This document shows positions 44,853-53,410 of a stretch of DNA of 64,000 bases, piece by piece. The translations under genes and the position numbers were made by a program. Source of the stretch: Phenylobacterium sp. (lineage in GTDB: Bacteria; Pseudomonadota; Alphaproteobacteria; Caulobacterales; Caulobacteraceae); NCBI RefSeq assembly GCF_025351295.1, contig NZ_JANXWD010000105.1, positions 88,984 through 152,983 on the forward strand, given 5' to 3'. Position 1 is the first letter of the stretch. Each line of letters begins with the position of its first letter. The notes beneath the pieces are model-generated. The model saw only the letters and a program-made list of their open reading frames with translations. It was not told where the DNA came from and did not search any database.

Positions 44853-46588
44853 CGGCCGGCCTCCACCGCGCGCACTTCAGGCGGCGCGCCGGCCGGTTTC
44901 ATCAGCCGCGCCAGCACCTGGTCGCGCGGCCCGAACAACTCGACGCGGCCCTCGCGCAGCACCAGCATCTTGTCGGCCGCGCGGAACACGCCCGGCTTGT
45001 GGGAGATGATCACCACGGTGGCGCCATTGGCCTTCATCGCGTCGATGGCCCCCATCAGCGCCTCCTCGCCCTCGGCGTCGAGGTTGGCGTTGGGTTCGTC
45101 CAGCACCACGAAGGCCGGCTTGCCCAGCATGGCGCGGGCCAGGCCCACGCGCTGGCGCTGGCCGGCCGAGAGCACCACGCCGCCCTCGCCCACGTCGGTG
45201 TCGTAGCCTTTCGGCATGCGAAGGATGAGTTCGTGCACCCCGGCGAGCTGGGCCGCATGGACCACCTCCTCGTCGGTCACGCCGTCGCGGAAGCGGGCGA
45301 TGTTGTTGCGCACGGTGCCGGCGAACAACTCGGTGTCCTGCGGCAGGTAGCCGACGTAGCGGCCGAAGTCGGCGCGGTCCCAGGTGAAGACGTCGGCGCC
45401 GTCCAGGCGCGCCACGCCCTGCAGCGGTTTCCAGATCCCGACCAGCAGGCGGGCCAGGGTCGACTTGCCGGCGCCGGAGGGACCGATCACGCCCAGCACC
45501 TCGTTGGGCTCCAGGGTGAAGTTGATGTTGGCCAAGATCAGCTTCTGGGCGCCGGGCGGGGCGAAGTTGGCCCCCTCCACCGACAGCTTGCCCACCGGCC
45601 GCGGCAGGGCGGTCGCCGAGAACGGCGCCTCGGCCTTGGACAGCAGGGTGTTCAGCCGCGTGTAGGCACGGAACATGTTGTTCAGCGGATCCCAGGAGCC
45701 GACGATCTTCTCGATCGGCTGCAGGGCGCGGCTGGCCAGGATCATGTTGGCGAACAGCATGCCCGAGTGGATCTTGCCCTTGATGATCAGATAGGCGCCG
45801 ATCGCCACGATCAGCACCTGCATGCCCATGCGCACCGCCTTGATGATGTCGGTGTACATGTTGGAGGCTTCGGCGGCCGCCGCACCGCGCTCGATGGTCA
45901 CCGCGCGGTGGATCGCCCAGGCCTGGCCCAGGGTCGGCAGCATGCCCATGGCGCGCACCACCTCGCCGTTGCGCAGCGCCGCGTCGGTGAAGGCGTAGCT
46001 CTTCAGCGCCGCCTCGCCGGCGTCCTTGAGCGCCGACTGGGTAGCCCGCGCCTGGGCCACCGCCAGCAGGAACAGGATGCCGGCCCCGGCCACGGTCACC
46101 ACGCCCACCAGCGGGTCGATGATGAACAGCACGCCCACGAACACCGGAATCCACGGCACGTCGAAGAACGCCGCCGCGGCGATGCCGGTCAGCGACTGGC
46201 GGAACTGGTCCAGGTCGCGCAGCGCCTGGGCGCGCGCCCCGGGGTCGCCGCGCACGGCGGCGTCGAACAGGGCGGTGAACACTCGGCCCGACACCCGCTG
46301 GTCCAGCGCCACGCCGTAGTTGATCAGGATGCGGGCGCGGAAGTCGTCGATCACGCTGGAGATCGCGAACACGAACAGGGTCACGATGGTCAGCATCCAG
46401 AGCGTCGCCTGGCTCTGGCTGGTCATCACCCGGCCGTAGATCTGGAAGGTGTAGAGCGGCATCGCCAGGTACAGCAGGTTCGAGACCAGGCTGAAACTGA
46501 AGGCCACCGCGGCCGGCTTGTACCCGTCGCGCAGGGCGCGGCCGAGGACGTTGTCAGGCAGGTTCGTGAGGAACGTGAGGAATTTCAT
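44849..46588 (-). CDS. type I secretion ABC transporter, permease/ATPase (PrtD/RsaD-like)
   Basis: 579 residues. Six-helix membrane domain from residue ~25 to 300, with DVPWIPVFVGVLFIIDPLVG, the typical PrtD segment. Nucleotide-binding domain: Walker A GPSGAGKST near residue 370, LSAGQRQRVGLARAMLG signature, Walker B FVVLDEPNANLD, H-loop ISHKPGV. No C39 peptidase domain, so the substrate is recognised by its C-terminal signal, fitting the RTX protein downstream. First gene of the set; its promoter lies upstream of 46588, in the gap shared with the divergent DUF6270 gene. Confidence 0.94.
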   Translation of the reverse strand: MKFLTFLTNLPDNVLGRALRDGYKPAAVAFSFSLVSNLLYLAMPLYTFQIYGRVMTSQSQATLWMLTIVTLFVFAISSVIDDFRARILINYGVALDQRVSGRVFTALFDAAVRGDPGARAQALRDLDQFRQSLTGIAAAAFFDVPWIPVFVGVLFIIDPLVGVVTVAGAGILFLLAVAQARATQSALKDAGEAALKSYAFTDAALRNGEVVRAMGMLPTLGQAWAIHRAVTIERGAAAAEASNMYTDIIKAVRMGMQVLIVAIGAYLIIKGKIHSGMLFANMILASRALQPIEKIVGSWDPLNNMFRAYTRLNTLLSKAEAPFSATALPRPVGKLSVEGANFAPPGAQKLILANINFTLEPNEVLGVIGPSGAGKSTLARLLVGIWKPLQGVARLDGADVFTWDRADFGRYVGYLPQDTELFAGTVRNNIARFRDGVTDEEVVHAAQLAGVHELILRMPKGYDTDVGEGGVVLSAGQRQRVGLARAMLGKPAFVVLDEPNANLDAEGEEALMGAIDAMKANGATVVIISHKPGVFRAADKMLVLREGRVELFGPRDQVLARLMKPAGAPPEVRAVEAGR

Positions 46589-46793
46589 CTTCGTCCAAAG
46601 CCGTCCGTCAGACCGTAAAGGCCTGATACACCAAACTTAGCCAAAAAAGGTGAACGCGGTGGAAGTATCGCCTTCAGGCCGCTGCCGCGGAACGGCGGCG
46701 TAAATGATTGGCGGCCCCTGCCTTGTCAATGCGACGATTCATGACTCCCGCCCATGCTAGACAGCGGGTCGGACCCCCGTCGCCAGGAGCCCA

Positions 46794-47615
46794 ATGCCGA
46801 GGATCGCCCCCCGAATCGCCATCGTCGGCAGCTGCATTACCCGCGACCTGTGGCCAATCCATGGCGGGGGCGCCGAAGCGCTGCTGTACATCTCGCGCAC
46901 CAGTTTCCCCAGCCTGCTGGCCGCCCCGGTCGAGGGGTTTCGCCCCGCGCGCCAGCCGCCCGGCGACCTGCATCGGCATGAGCACAACGCCGTGGCGGCC
47001 GATCTGCAGAAGACCGCGCTGGCCCGCCTCGTGGCGTTCCAGCCGACCCATCTGATCTTCGACTTCATTGACGAGCGGTTCGACCTGCTGGCGGCGGGCG
47101 GGTCGATCGTCACCCACAGCGCCGAACTGGAGCGCAGCGGCTACCGGTCGCGGCCCGCCCTGCGCCGGGCGCGGACCGCGCCGCGGCTATCGGCCGCGTG
47201 CGAGCGGCTGTGGCTCGACGCGGCCGGCGAGTTCGCCGCCGTGGTGCGCGCGACGCCGCTGGCCCGGGCCCGGCCGATCCTGCACGGCGCGCGCTGGGCC
47301 AGCGACCAGCGGCTGCCCGACGGCCGCATCGCCCCGGTGCGCGATGTCGAGATCCTGAGCGGCCAGTCCGCGGAGATCGCCGCCTACAACGCCCTGCTCG
47401 AACGCCAGGAGGCGGCCTTCGCGGCGCTGATGCCGCCGATGGCGCGGATCGACGCCGACGCCCAGCGGCTGGCCGATCCGACCCACCGCTGGGGCCTGAG
47501 CCCGTTCCACTATGTGCCGGAGTACTACGACGAGGTGCGCCGCCAGCTTGCGGCGCTGGGCCTGGAGGCGGCGTTCAGCGACCCCCGCGCCGCGCCCAGT
47601 GCTCCAGCGGGGTGA
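46794..47615 (+). CDS. DUF6270 domain-containing protein
   Basis: 273 residues. The N-terminus RIAIVGSCITRDLW matches the GSCxxRD motif of DUF6270, followed by ALLYISRTSFPSLL and THLIFDFIDERFDLLAAG. The C-terminal RWGLSPFHYVPEYYDEV completes the family. The Ser in GSC and the late Asp/His pair resemble a GDSL/SGNH hydrolase. Such proteins lie in polysaccharide loci and may modify glycans, but no activity is established. Its end overlaps the convergent repeat-protein gene by 41 nt (47575-47615). Confidence 0.82.
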   Translation: MPRIAPRIAIVGSCITRDLWPIHGGGAEALLYISRTSFPSLLAAPVEGFRPARQPPGDLHRHEHNAVAADLQKTALARLVAFQPTHLIFDFIDERFDLLAAGGSIVTHSAELERSGYRSRPALRRARTAPRLSAACERLWLDAAGEFAAVVRATPLARARPILHGARWASDQRLPDGRIAPVRDVEILSGQSAEIAAYNALLERQEAAFAALMPPMARIDADAQRLADPTHRWGLSPFHYVPEYYDEVRRQLAALGLEAAFSDPRAAPSAPAG

Positions 47616-48756
47616 GCCCGGCGCGGACCAGGTCCGGCCGCGCCGCCAGGTAGGCCGCCCCCGGGAACCCCGGCCGCGCCTCGGCCACCGCCCACGCGCC
47701 GCCCTGCAGGTAGTCGACCAGCGGATTGGCCCCCGGCGCCAGCCCGCCGCCCCGCGCCGCCACATAGTGCGGCAGGTCGAACCAGGGGCTGGGACTCAGG
47801 CCCGCGAACCCGCCGACCGCGAGGAAGTGGGTCAGCGGCTCCTGCCCCGCCTCGGCGACCTCGGGGTGCTGGGCCAGATACCAGCGCGGATCGAACAGCG
47901 GGTGCGGCGTCAAGCCGGCGCGCCAGCCGGCGGTCAGGTAGTGCAGCAGCCCACCCGCTGCGCCCGCCTCCGGCGCCTGGGCGGCGTACCAGGCGGGATC
48001 GAACAGCGGGTGCGGGGCCCGCCCCAGGCGGGCGCCTTCGCGCAGGTAGTGCGACACCGGGTCCTCGCCGTCGGCCAGCGCCGGGCCCTGGGCCAGGTAG
48101 TGGCCCACATCGAACAGCGGGTGTGGGCTGCGGCCGCGCGCGGCGCCGGCGCGGACATAGTGCTCCAGGCCGCTCAGGCTGGTGGCGGCCAGTTCATGGG
48201 CGTTCTCGCGGGCATACCAGGCCGCGTCGAACAGCGGATGCGGGTCCCGGCCCTCGCGCGCCCCGGCGACCAGGTAGTGGACCAGCGGCGCCACGCCCGA
48301 CCCCGCCACGTCCGAGTTGGCGGCGAGATACCAGGCGGGGTCGAACAGCACGCGCCCGACCCCGGCGCGGGCGACGACCACGCGGCCGCCCGCCGGGCCC
48401 AGCCGCGCCAGCACCTTGTCCAGCGCCTGGCTCAGCCGGTTGTGGCGGCGCAGGCGGATGGCGCCGCCGCGCGCCTGATAGCCGGCCAGGGCCTGCTCGC
48501 GCAGGCGGCCCTCCAGCTCGGCCCGCGCGGCCAGGGTCTCGTTCAGCGCGACGGTCAGTTCGGTGCGGGTCAGGGCCTCGCGCACCTGGGCCTGGTGGGC
48601 CAGGCGGTGGGCGCCGGCGAAGTCGCGCTGCAGCCGGCCGACCTTGGCGGCCACGGCGTGCGCCTTCTCCAGCAGGGCCGGCAGGGCGGGGTCGGTCGCC
48701 TCGACGGCGGCCGGCGCAGCGTCCCCCGGCGTCAGGCGCCTTCGTGTTCGAGCCAT
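47575..48756 (-). CDS. HPLFDPxWYL-repeat protein of unknown function
   Basis: 393 residues. An N-terminal coiled-coil/alpha region (residues 1-125) precedes seven ~36-40-residue repeats. Each reads roughly HPLFDPxWYLAxxPxVAxxGxxPLxHYLxxGxxxGxxP. Clear copies start VLFDPAWYLAANSDVAGSG, HPLFDAAWYARENAHEL, HPLFDVGHYLAQ, HPLFDPAWYAAQ, HPLFDPRWYLAQHPEV, SPWFDLPHYVA and PGFPGAAYLAARP. The same repeat precedes the glycosyltransferase domains of the two upstream genes. Here it is alone, with no catalytic domain, so it may be a scaffold or glycan-binding partner. It overlaps the GT gene start by 25 nt. Confidence 0.83.
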   Translation of the reverse strand: MARTRRRLTPGDAAPAAVEATDPALPALLEKAHAVAAKVGRLQRDFAGAHRLAHQAQVREALTRTELTVALNETLAARAELEGRLREQALAGYQARGGAIRLRRHNRLSQALDKVLARLGPAGGRVVVARAGVGRVLFDPAWYLAANSDVAGSGVAPLVHYLVAGAREGRDPHPLFDAAWYARENAHELAATSLSGLEHYVRAGAARGRSPHPLFDVGHYLAQGPALADGEDPVSHYLREGARLGRAPHPLFDPAWYAAQAPEAGAAGGLLHYLTAGWRAGLTPHPLFDPRWYLAQHPEVAEAGQEPLTHFLAVGGFAGLSPSPWFDLPHYVAARGGGLAPGANPLVDYLQGGAWAVAEARPGFPGAAYLAARPDLVRAGLTPLEHWARRGGR

Positions 48757-49757
48757 TCTTGGAAGCTGCCGCGCCCGGAGGCGAAGGGGTTGGGGAAGGC
48801 CTGTTGCAGGTCGATACGCTCGCGATAGAGCACCCGCTCGCGCTTGGCGATGGGGCGGCCGTCCTCATAGGCGCCGAACGCCCACCAGCGCTCGGGGATC
48901 GCCGGGTCGGTGGCCGCACTCACCTGGCGCTTGTACCAGCTCCAGATCTCATAGACCGGGAAGTTCCGGCCGGCGTAGCGACGGGTCATGGTGTCGCCCA
49001 GCGGCCCCAGCTTGGTGAAGTGCCAGAACCGCAGCGGCGCGCCGTTGACGGTGATGCGGCCGTCCTTCTCGACGGTCACGGTTCGCGTCGAGAGGTTCCA
49101 GCTGGCGACGTTGTAGCCGGGGTCGCGGATGATCTTGACCTTGTCGAACAGCGCCGGGACGTGGTCGCACCAGCGCTGGTCCACGAACATCCCGTTGGGC
49201 ATGTCGTCGTAGCAGTAGTCGAGCAGCCGGTCGTTCCACCACCTGGCGAACCGCGCGCCCTCCCCGGTCGTGCGGATGGCCACGAAGCCCAGGTTGAAGA
49301 TCCCGGTGCGCGAGGCCGACAGGTCGTTGTCGCGGATCGCCACGTCGTCTGTGTTGGCGTCCACCAGGTGCGGGGTCAGCAGGATGTCGTGGTTTTCCAG
49401 CCACGCCTCCAGGGGCTCGAGGCTGGCGAGCGCGGCGGTGTCGGGATCCATGTAGATCACCGCGTCGAAGCCCCAGCCGCAGGCCTGGTGGAGGAAGGGT
49501 CCCTTCACCGCGGTGCAGACCTCGACCACGTCGTGCTTGAACAGCCAGCTGTCGAAGTCCGGGATATTCAGGTCGCTGGCCCAGACCAGCCGGTCGAACG
49601 GCTCGGTCGCCGGATCGAAGACGAAGCCCTCCGGCGGCCGGTCGGTGATCAGGGCGGCCAGCTCCCAGTCCGGGCGGTGCTGGCGCAGCGTCTGGAACAG
49701 CACCCGCGCCCGGTTCAGGTACGAGAAGGTGAAGCTGGAATAGCAGAGGACGTTCAT
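48732..49757 (-). CDS. glycosyltransferase-like protein (GT-A, DXD-containing)
   Basis: 341 residues. MNVLCYSSFTFSYLNRARVLFQTLR opens a nucleotide-diphospho-sugar transferase fold. A metal-binding DPD triad is in VIYMDPDTAAL, and the C-terminal WHFTKLGPLGDTMTRRY-type block binds the product. Resembles GT8/GT-A enzymes found in O-antigen clusters. Cytoplasmic. It overlaps the upstream GT gene by 4 nt (49754-49757) and the downstream repeat protein by 25 nt, a translationally coupled set. Acceptor and donor cannot be told. Confidence 0.83.
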   Translation of the reverse strand: MNVLCYSSFTFSYLNRARVLFQTLRQHRPDWELAALITDRPPEGFVFDPATEPFDRLVWASDLNIPDFDSWLFKHDVVEVCTAVKGPFLHQACGWGFDAVIYMDPDTAALASLEPLEAWLENHDILLTPHLVDANTDDVAIRDNDLSASRTGIFNLGFVAIRTTGEGARFARWWNDRLLDYCYDDMPNGMFVDQRWCDHVPALFDKVKIIRDPGYNVASWNLSTRTVTVEKDGRITVNGAPLRFWHFTKLGPLGDTMTRRYAGRNFPVYEIWSWYKRQVSAATDPAIPERWWAFGAYEDGRPIAKRERVLYRERIDLQQAFPNPFASGRGSFQEWLEHEGA

Positions 49758-51352
49758 GAGCTCAGGTCGAGGGTGAGGGCGCTGAAGGCCAGGTCATAGA
49801 GCATCGGCCGCCGCTGCGCGCGGGCCAGGTCGAGGAGCTCGCCGGTCTCGAACGCCGCCCGCAGCGCCGCCTCGCCGGCCAGCACACGGCCGTGGCCGGT
49901 CTGGGCGACGAAGGCGGCGATATTGCCGCTGTCCGGGCCGGTCAGCACCGCGCAGCCGGCGGCGGCGGCCTCATGGGCCACGAAGGAAAAGGTCTCGCGG
50001 CACAGCGACCACAGGAGAACCACGTCGACCTCGGCGGCCTCCAGGGCCTCCTGCATGGCCAGCGGGTTGGCGGCGGTGACCGCGACCTGCGTGAAGCGCG
50101 CCGGGGCGGCGGGGTCGCGGCGTGCGCCCAGATGCAGGAACTCATAGCGCGGGTCGTCGGCGAAGCGGCTGGCCAGCGCCTGGAAGATCGGCCAGCCCTT
50201 GTGCGCCGCCGGCAGGCCCGCAAAGGCGATCCGCAACGGGCGCGGGCTGGCGGGAATGGGCGCGGGGCCCCTGGGTGTCAGGACGGCGTGCGGCAGGACG
50301 ACGGTCGCGGCGCCCGGCAGGCCTGCGGCGCGGGTCCAGAGGTCCAGGGTCACCTGCGACGGCGCGGCCACCGTCAGCGCCAGGCGCTCGAACAGCCGGG
50401 CGTGCCCGGCCATCTGCCGGCCGCGCCAGGGCCCGTAGAGGCAGATGCCGCAGGCGGCGCTGTCCGGCGGCGGGGCGGCGCAGTCCTCCACATCGTTGCG
50501 CAGCAGGTGGAAGCCCGCGCAGACGCTGGCGAAGTCGTGCAGCCAGAAGACGCCTTCGTTCAGCCCGGCCGCCGCGAGAATATCGGCGGTCTCGTCGGCG
50601 GTGTGGCCCAGCAGGCTGTGGATCGCGAAGGTCCGCGCCACGGGCTGGCCGGCCCCGGCCAGCCCGTCCGCCACCGCCGTCGCCGGGAAAAAGCCGACCG
50701 CCTTGCCGTTCCAGATCACGCCCAGGAGGGCCGGGTCGTCGGCGGTGCGCACGACGGGCCAGGGTCCGGCGGGGTGCAGGTGCAGGTGGTCGCGGCCCAG
50801 CTCCGCCAGCCGCGCCGCCTCGCGCTGGATGGCCAGCTGCAGGCCGCCGACGTGGGCCGTGTAGTCGTCATGGCTGAAGGTCACGTGCAGCCGGCGCAGC
50901 CCGTCGCGGGACGTGGCCAGGGCGGCGGAAAGATCGGCCTGCGACCCGGCCGCGACCTCGCCGGTCATGGCGACCGCGATCCGCGTCTCCATCGGGACCA
51001 GCCGCTCGATCAGCTCGTGGCGGAAGCCCAGCACCGGCTCCGGCGCCAGCACCCGCGGCCGGCCCGAGGCCAGGTAGTGGACGAACGGGTTGGCGTCTGA
51101 GGCCGCCACCTCCGGGAATGCCGCCAGATAGGCGCGGACCGAGAAGTCCGGGGTCGGGTCGCGCCCCTCGCGCCAGCCGAAGGCCATGAAGTGGTCCAGC
51201 GGATCGCCGCCGTTCGCCGCCACGTCGGGGTTGAACTTCAGGTAGAAGGCCGCGTCGAAGGCGCGCGCGGCGATGGCGTGGTCGGTGTGCAGCTGCGGCG
51301 CGGGCGCGCGCCGGCCCAGCCGCGCGGCGGCGGTGGCGATCAGCCGCCTCAT
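49754..51352 (-). CDS. glycosyltransferase with N-terminal FDxxxYLxxxPDVA repeats, paralogue A
   Basis: 532 residues. Two N-terminal repeats (FDAAFYLKFNPDVAANGGDP, then VRAYLAAFPEVAASDANP) match the modules of 47575-48756. A GT-B fold follows: LHVTFSHDDYTAHVGGLQLA in the N-lobe, a Cys cluster in DCAAPPPDSAACGICLYGPW (C-x9-C-x2-C), and the donor lobe LRIAFAGLPAAHKGWPIF with ETFSFVAHEAAAAGCAVLTG. The gene product is a close paralogue of the next gene upstream (51349-53304), sharing the Cys cluster and most lobe motifs. It overlaps both neighbours by 4 nt. Confidence 0.85.
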   Translation of the reverse strand: MRRLIATAAARLGRRAPAPQLHTDHAIAARAFDAAFYLKFNPDVAANGGDPLDHFMAFGWREGRDPTPDFSVRAYLAAFPEVAASDANPFVHYLASGRPRVLAPEPVLGFRHELIERLVPMETRIAVAMTGEVAAGSQADLSAALATSRDGLRRLHVTFSHDDYTAHVGGLQLAIQREAARLAELGRDHLHLHPAGPWPVVRTADDPALLGVIWNGKAVGFFPATAVADGLAGAGQPVARTFAIHSLLGHTADETADILAAAGLNEGVFWLHDFASVCAGFHLLRNDVEDCAAPPPDSAACGICLYGPWRGRQMAGHARLFERLALTVAAPSQVTLDLWTRAAGLPGAATVVLPHAVLTPRGPAPIPASPRPLRIAFAGLPAAHKGWPIFQALASRFADDPRYEFLHLGARRDPAAPARFTQVAVTAANPLAMQEALEAAEVDVVLLWSLCRETFSFVAHEAAAAGCAVLTGPDSGNIAAFVAQTGHGRVLAGEAALRAAFETGELLDLARAQRRPMLYDLAFSALTLDLSS

Positions 51353-53304
51353 GCCGAGGCCCCAGCCGCGACCAGGTCGCCCGTGAGGCCGCTGTAGGCC
51401 AGGTCGTAGAGCCGCGCGCGCCGCCGGCTGCGTGCCAGGGCCAGGATCTCGCCGGACGCGAAGGCCGCGAACAGCGCCGCCTCGTCGTCCAGCACCCGCC
51501 CGTGCCCGGAGGCCGCCACGAAGGCCGCCACATTGCCGCTGTCCGGCCCGGTGATCACCGCCGCCCCGGACGCCGCCGCCTCGTAGGCCGTGAACGAGAA
51601 GGTCTCGCGGCAGAGCGGCCAGATCAGCGCCGCATCGATCTCCAGCAGCTCAAGGGTGTCCTGCATGGCCTGCGGCTGGTCTGGGGTGACCACCACCGGG
51701 TGGAAGGTGGCCGGGGTGGCCGGGTCGGGCCGGCCGCCCAGGTGGTGGAGGTCGTAGCGCGGGTCGCCGGCCAGCCGCTCCGCCAGCTCGCGGAAGATCG
51801 GCCAGCCCTTGAGCGGGGCCGGCATGCCTACGAACGCCAGGCGGAACGGGCGATGCTTGGCGACCTTCGGCGCAAGGCCACGCGGCCGCAGCTCGGCATG
51901 AGGCAGGACCACGGTCTCGCGGGCGGACAGCTGGCCATGGCCGCGCCAGAAGTCGAGCGTGGTCTGCGAGGGCGCCGCCACGCTCAGCCCCAGCCGGGCG
52001 AACAGCCGGGCGTGCGCGGCTGTGTGCCGGGCGCGGAACGGGCCGTAGGCGCAGACCCCGCAGCCGGCGCTGTCGGCCGGCGGCGCGGCGCAGTCGGCGA
52101 CGTCGTTGCGCAGCAGATGAACCCCCGCGCACAGGCTGGCGAAGTCGTGCAGCCAGAAGAACCCCTCGGTCAGCCCGGCCGCCTCCAGGATGTCGGCGGT
52201 GGCGTCCGGCGCATGGCCCAGCAGGCTGTGGATGGCGAAGCTGCGCCGGCCCGGGTTGGACGTGGCGCCGCCCAGGACGTCGCGGATCGTCGCCGGCGCA
52301 TAGACGCCGAGCCGCTGGCCATTCAGCATCACCCCCAATGGCGCAGGCTCGTCTTCGGCGCGGACGAGCTGCCAGGGCGCGGCGGGGTGCAGGTGCAAGT
52401 GGTCGACGCCCAACGCCGCGAACCGCGCCGCCTCGCGCCGTACACACAGCTGCAGGCCACCGGAGTGTTCCAGGTAGTCGTCGTGGCTGACGCTGATGTG
52501 CAGGTCGCCCAGCGTCCCCAGCCCCTCGGCGAGGGCGGCGGCGGGGCCGGCGGCGAAGGTCGCGGACTTGGCGATCGAGGCCGCGAGGCGGGCCGCCACC
52601 GGCTGCAGTCGGGCGATCACGTCATAGCGGAAGCCCAGGTCGTGGCGCGCCTGGCGCCCCTCTGCGCGGCCGGCCAGGAGGTAGTGGGCGAAGGGATTCA
52701 CGCCCGAGGCGGCCACGTCGGAATAGGCCTCCAGATAGTCGCACACCGAGAAGCCCGGGGTCGGGTCGCGCCCTTCCAGCCAGCCGGTCCGCAGGAAGTG
52801 GTCCAGCGGCGCCATGTCCGAGGCGGCCACGTCGGGATTGATCGCCCGATAGAAGGCCGCGTCGAACGCTCCGGCCACGGCGGCCCGCTCATCGGCCTTG
52901 GAGATCGTGGGCGCGGCGGGGGTGGCTGGGCCGGTCCGCGCGCCCGGCGGCGGCCCCCGGGTGAAGGCCTCAAAGCGGAACGGCGGCGGCGCCCAGTCGA
53001 TGCGGCCCAGGTAGGCGGCGGCGTGGTGCGAGGGGCGGACCTCCCGGCCCTCGTGGCGGCCGACGGTCAGGAAGTGGAACAGCGCGTCGACCTTGCCCAG
53101 CTTCAGGTCAGGGTTGTCGGCCAGGTAATGGTGGGCGGAAAACCAGGGCGCCGGGTCGCGCGGCTCGCGCCAGCCCTGGGCATTGTAGTGCCAGAAGGGG
53201 GCCATGTCCGGCGGCAGGTCGGTGTAGATCGCCGCGTAGAAATCCGGATCGAAAGCCGCCGCGATCACCTTGTGGACGTCTTCGTCTGGGGCCGTGACGG
53301 CCAT
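51349..53304 (-). CDS. glycosyltransferase with N-terminal FDxxxYLxxxPDVA repeats, paralogue B
   Basis: 651 residues from ATG 53304 (MAVTAPDEDVHKVIAAAFD). It has four repeat modules in the first ~250 residues (FDPDFYAAIYTDLPPD, FSAHHYLADNPDLKLG, FDAAFYRAINPDVAASD, VCDYLEAYSDVAASG) versus two in paralogue A. Then the same GT-B layout: LHISVSHDDYLEHSGGLQLC, Cys cluster DCAAPPADSAGCGVCAYGPF, FRLAFVGMPAPLKGWPIF, ETFSFTAYEAAASGAAVITG. The frame runs upstream to 53496 without similarity. First gene of the four-gene operon; divergent from the sulfotransferase at 53411. Confidence 0.85.
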   Translation of the reverse strand: MAVTAPDEDVHKVIAAAFDPDFYAAIYTDLPPDMAPFWHYNAQGWREPRDPAPWFSAHHYLADNPDLKLGKVDALFHFLTVGRHEGREVRPSHHAAAYLGRIDWAPPPFRFEAFTRGPPPGARTGPATPAAPTISKADERAAVAGAFDAAFYRAINPDVAASDMAPLDHFLRTGWLEGRDPTPGFSVCDYLEAYSDVAASGVNPFAHYLLAGRAEGRQARHDLGFRYDVIARLQPVAARLAASIAKSATFAAGPAAALAEGLGTLGDLHISVSHDDYLEHSGGLQLCVRREAARFAALGVDHLHLHPAAPWQLVRAEDEPAPLGVMLNGQRLGVYAPATIRDVLGGATSNPGRRSFAIHSLLGHAPDATADILEAAGLTEGFFWLHDFASLCAGVHLLRNDVADCAAPPADSAGCGVCAYGPFRARHTAAHARLFARLGLSVAAPSQTTLDFWRGHGQLSARETVVLPHAELRPRGLAPKVAKHRPFRLAFVGMPAPLKGWPIFRELAERLAGDPRYDLHHLGGRPDPATPATFHPVVVTPDQPQAMQDTLELLEIDAALIWPLCRETFSFTAYEAAASGAAVITGPDSGNVAAFVAASGHGRVLDDEAALFAAFASGEILALARSRRRARLYDLAYSGLTGDLVAAGASA

Positions 53305-53410
53305 GGAGTTCCGGTTCCTGCAGCGGCGGCGAGCGCTGGTGTGCAACAGATGGCGACCCCGATCAACCGCTTGCGGCGGCCCGCGCCGGCCCGTAGGACC
53401 CGACCCCAGG

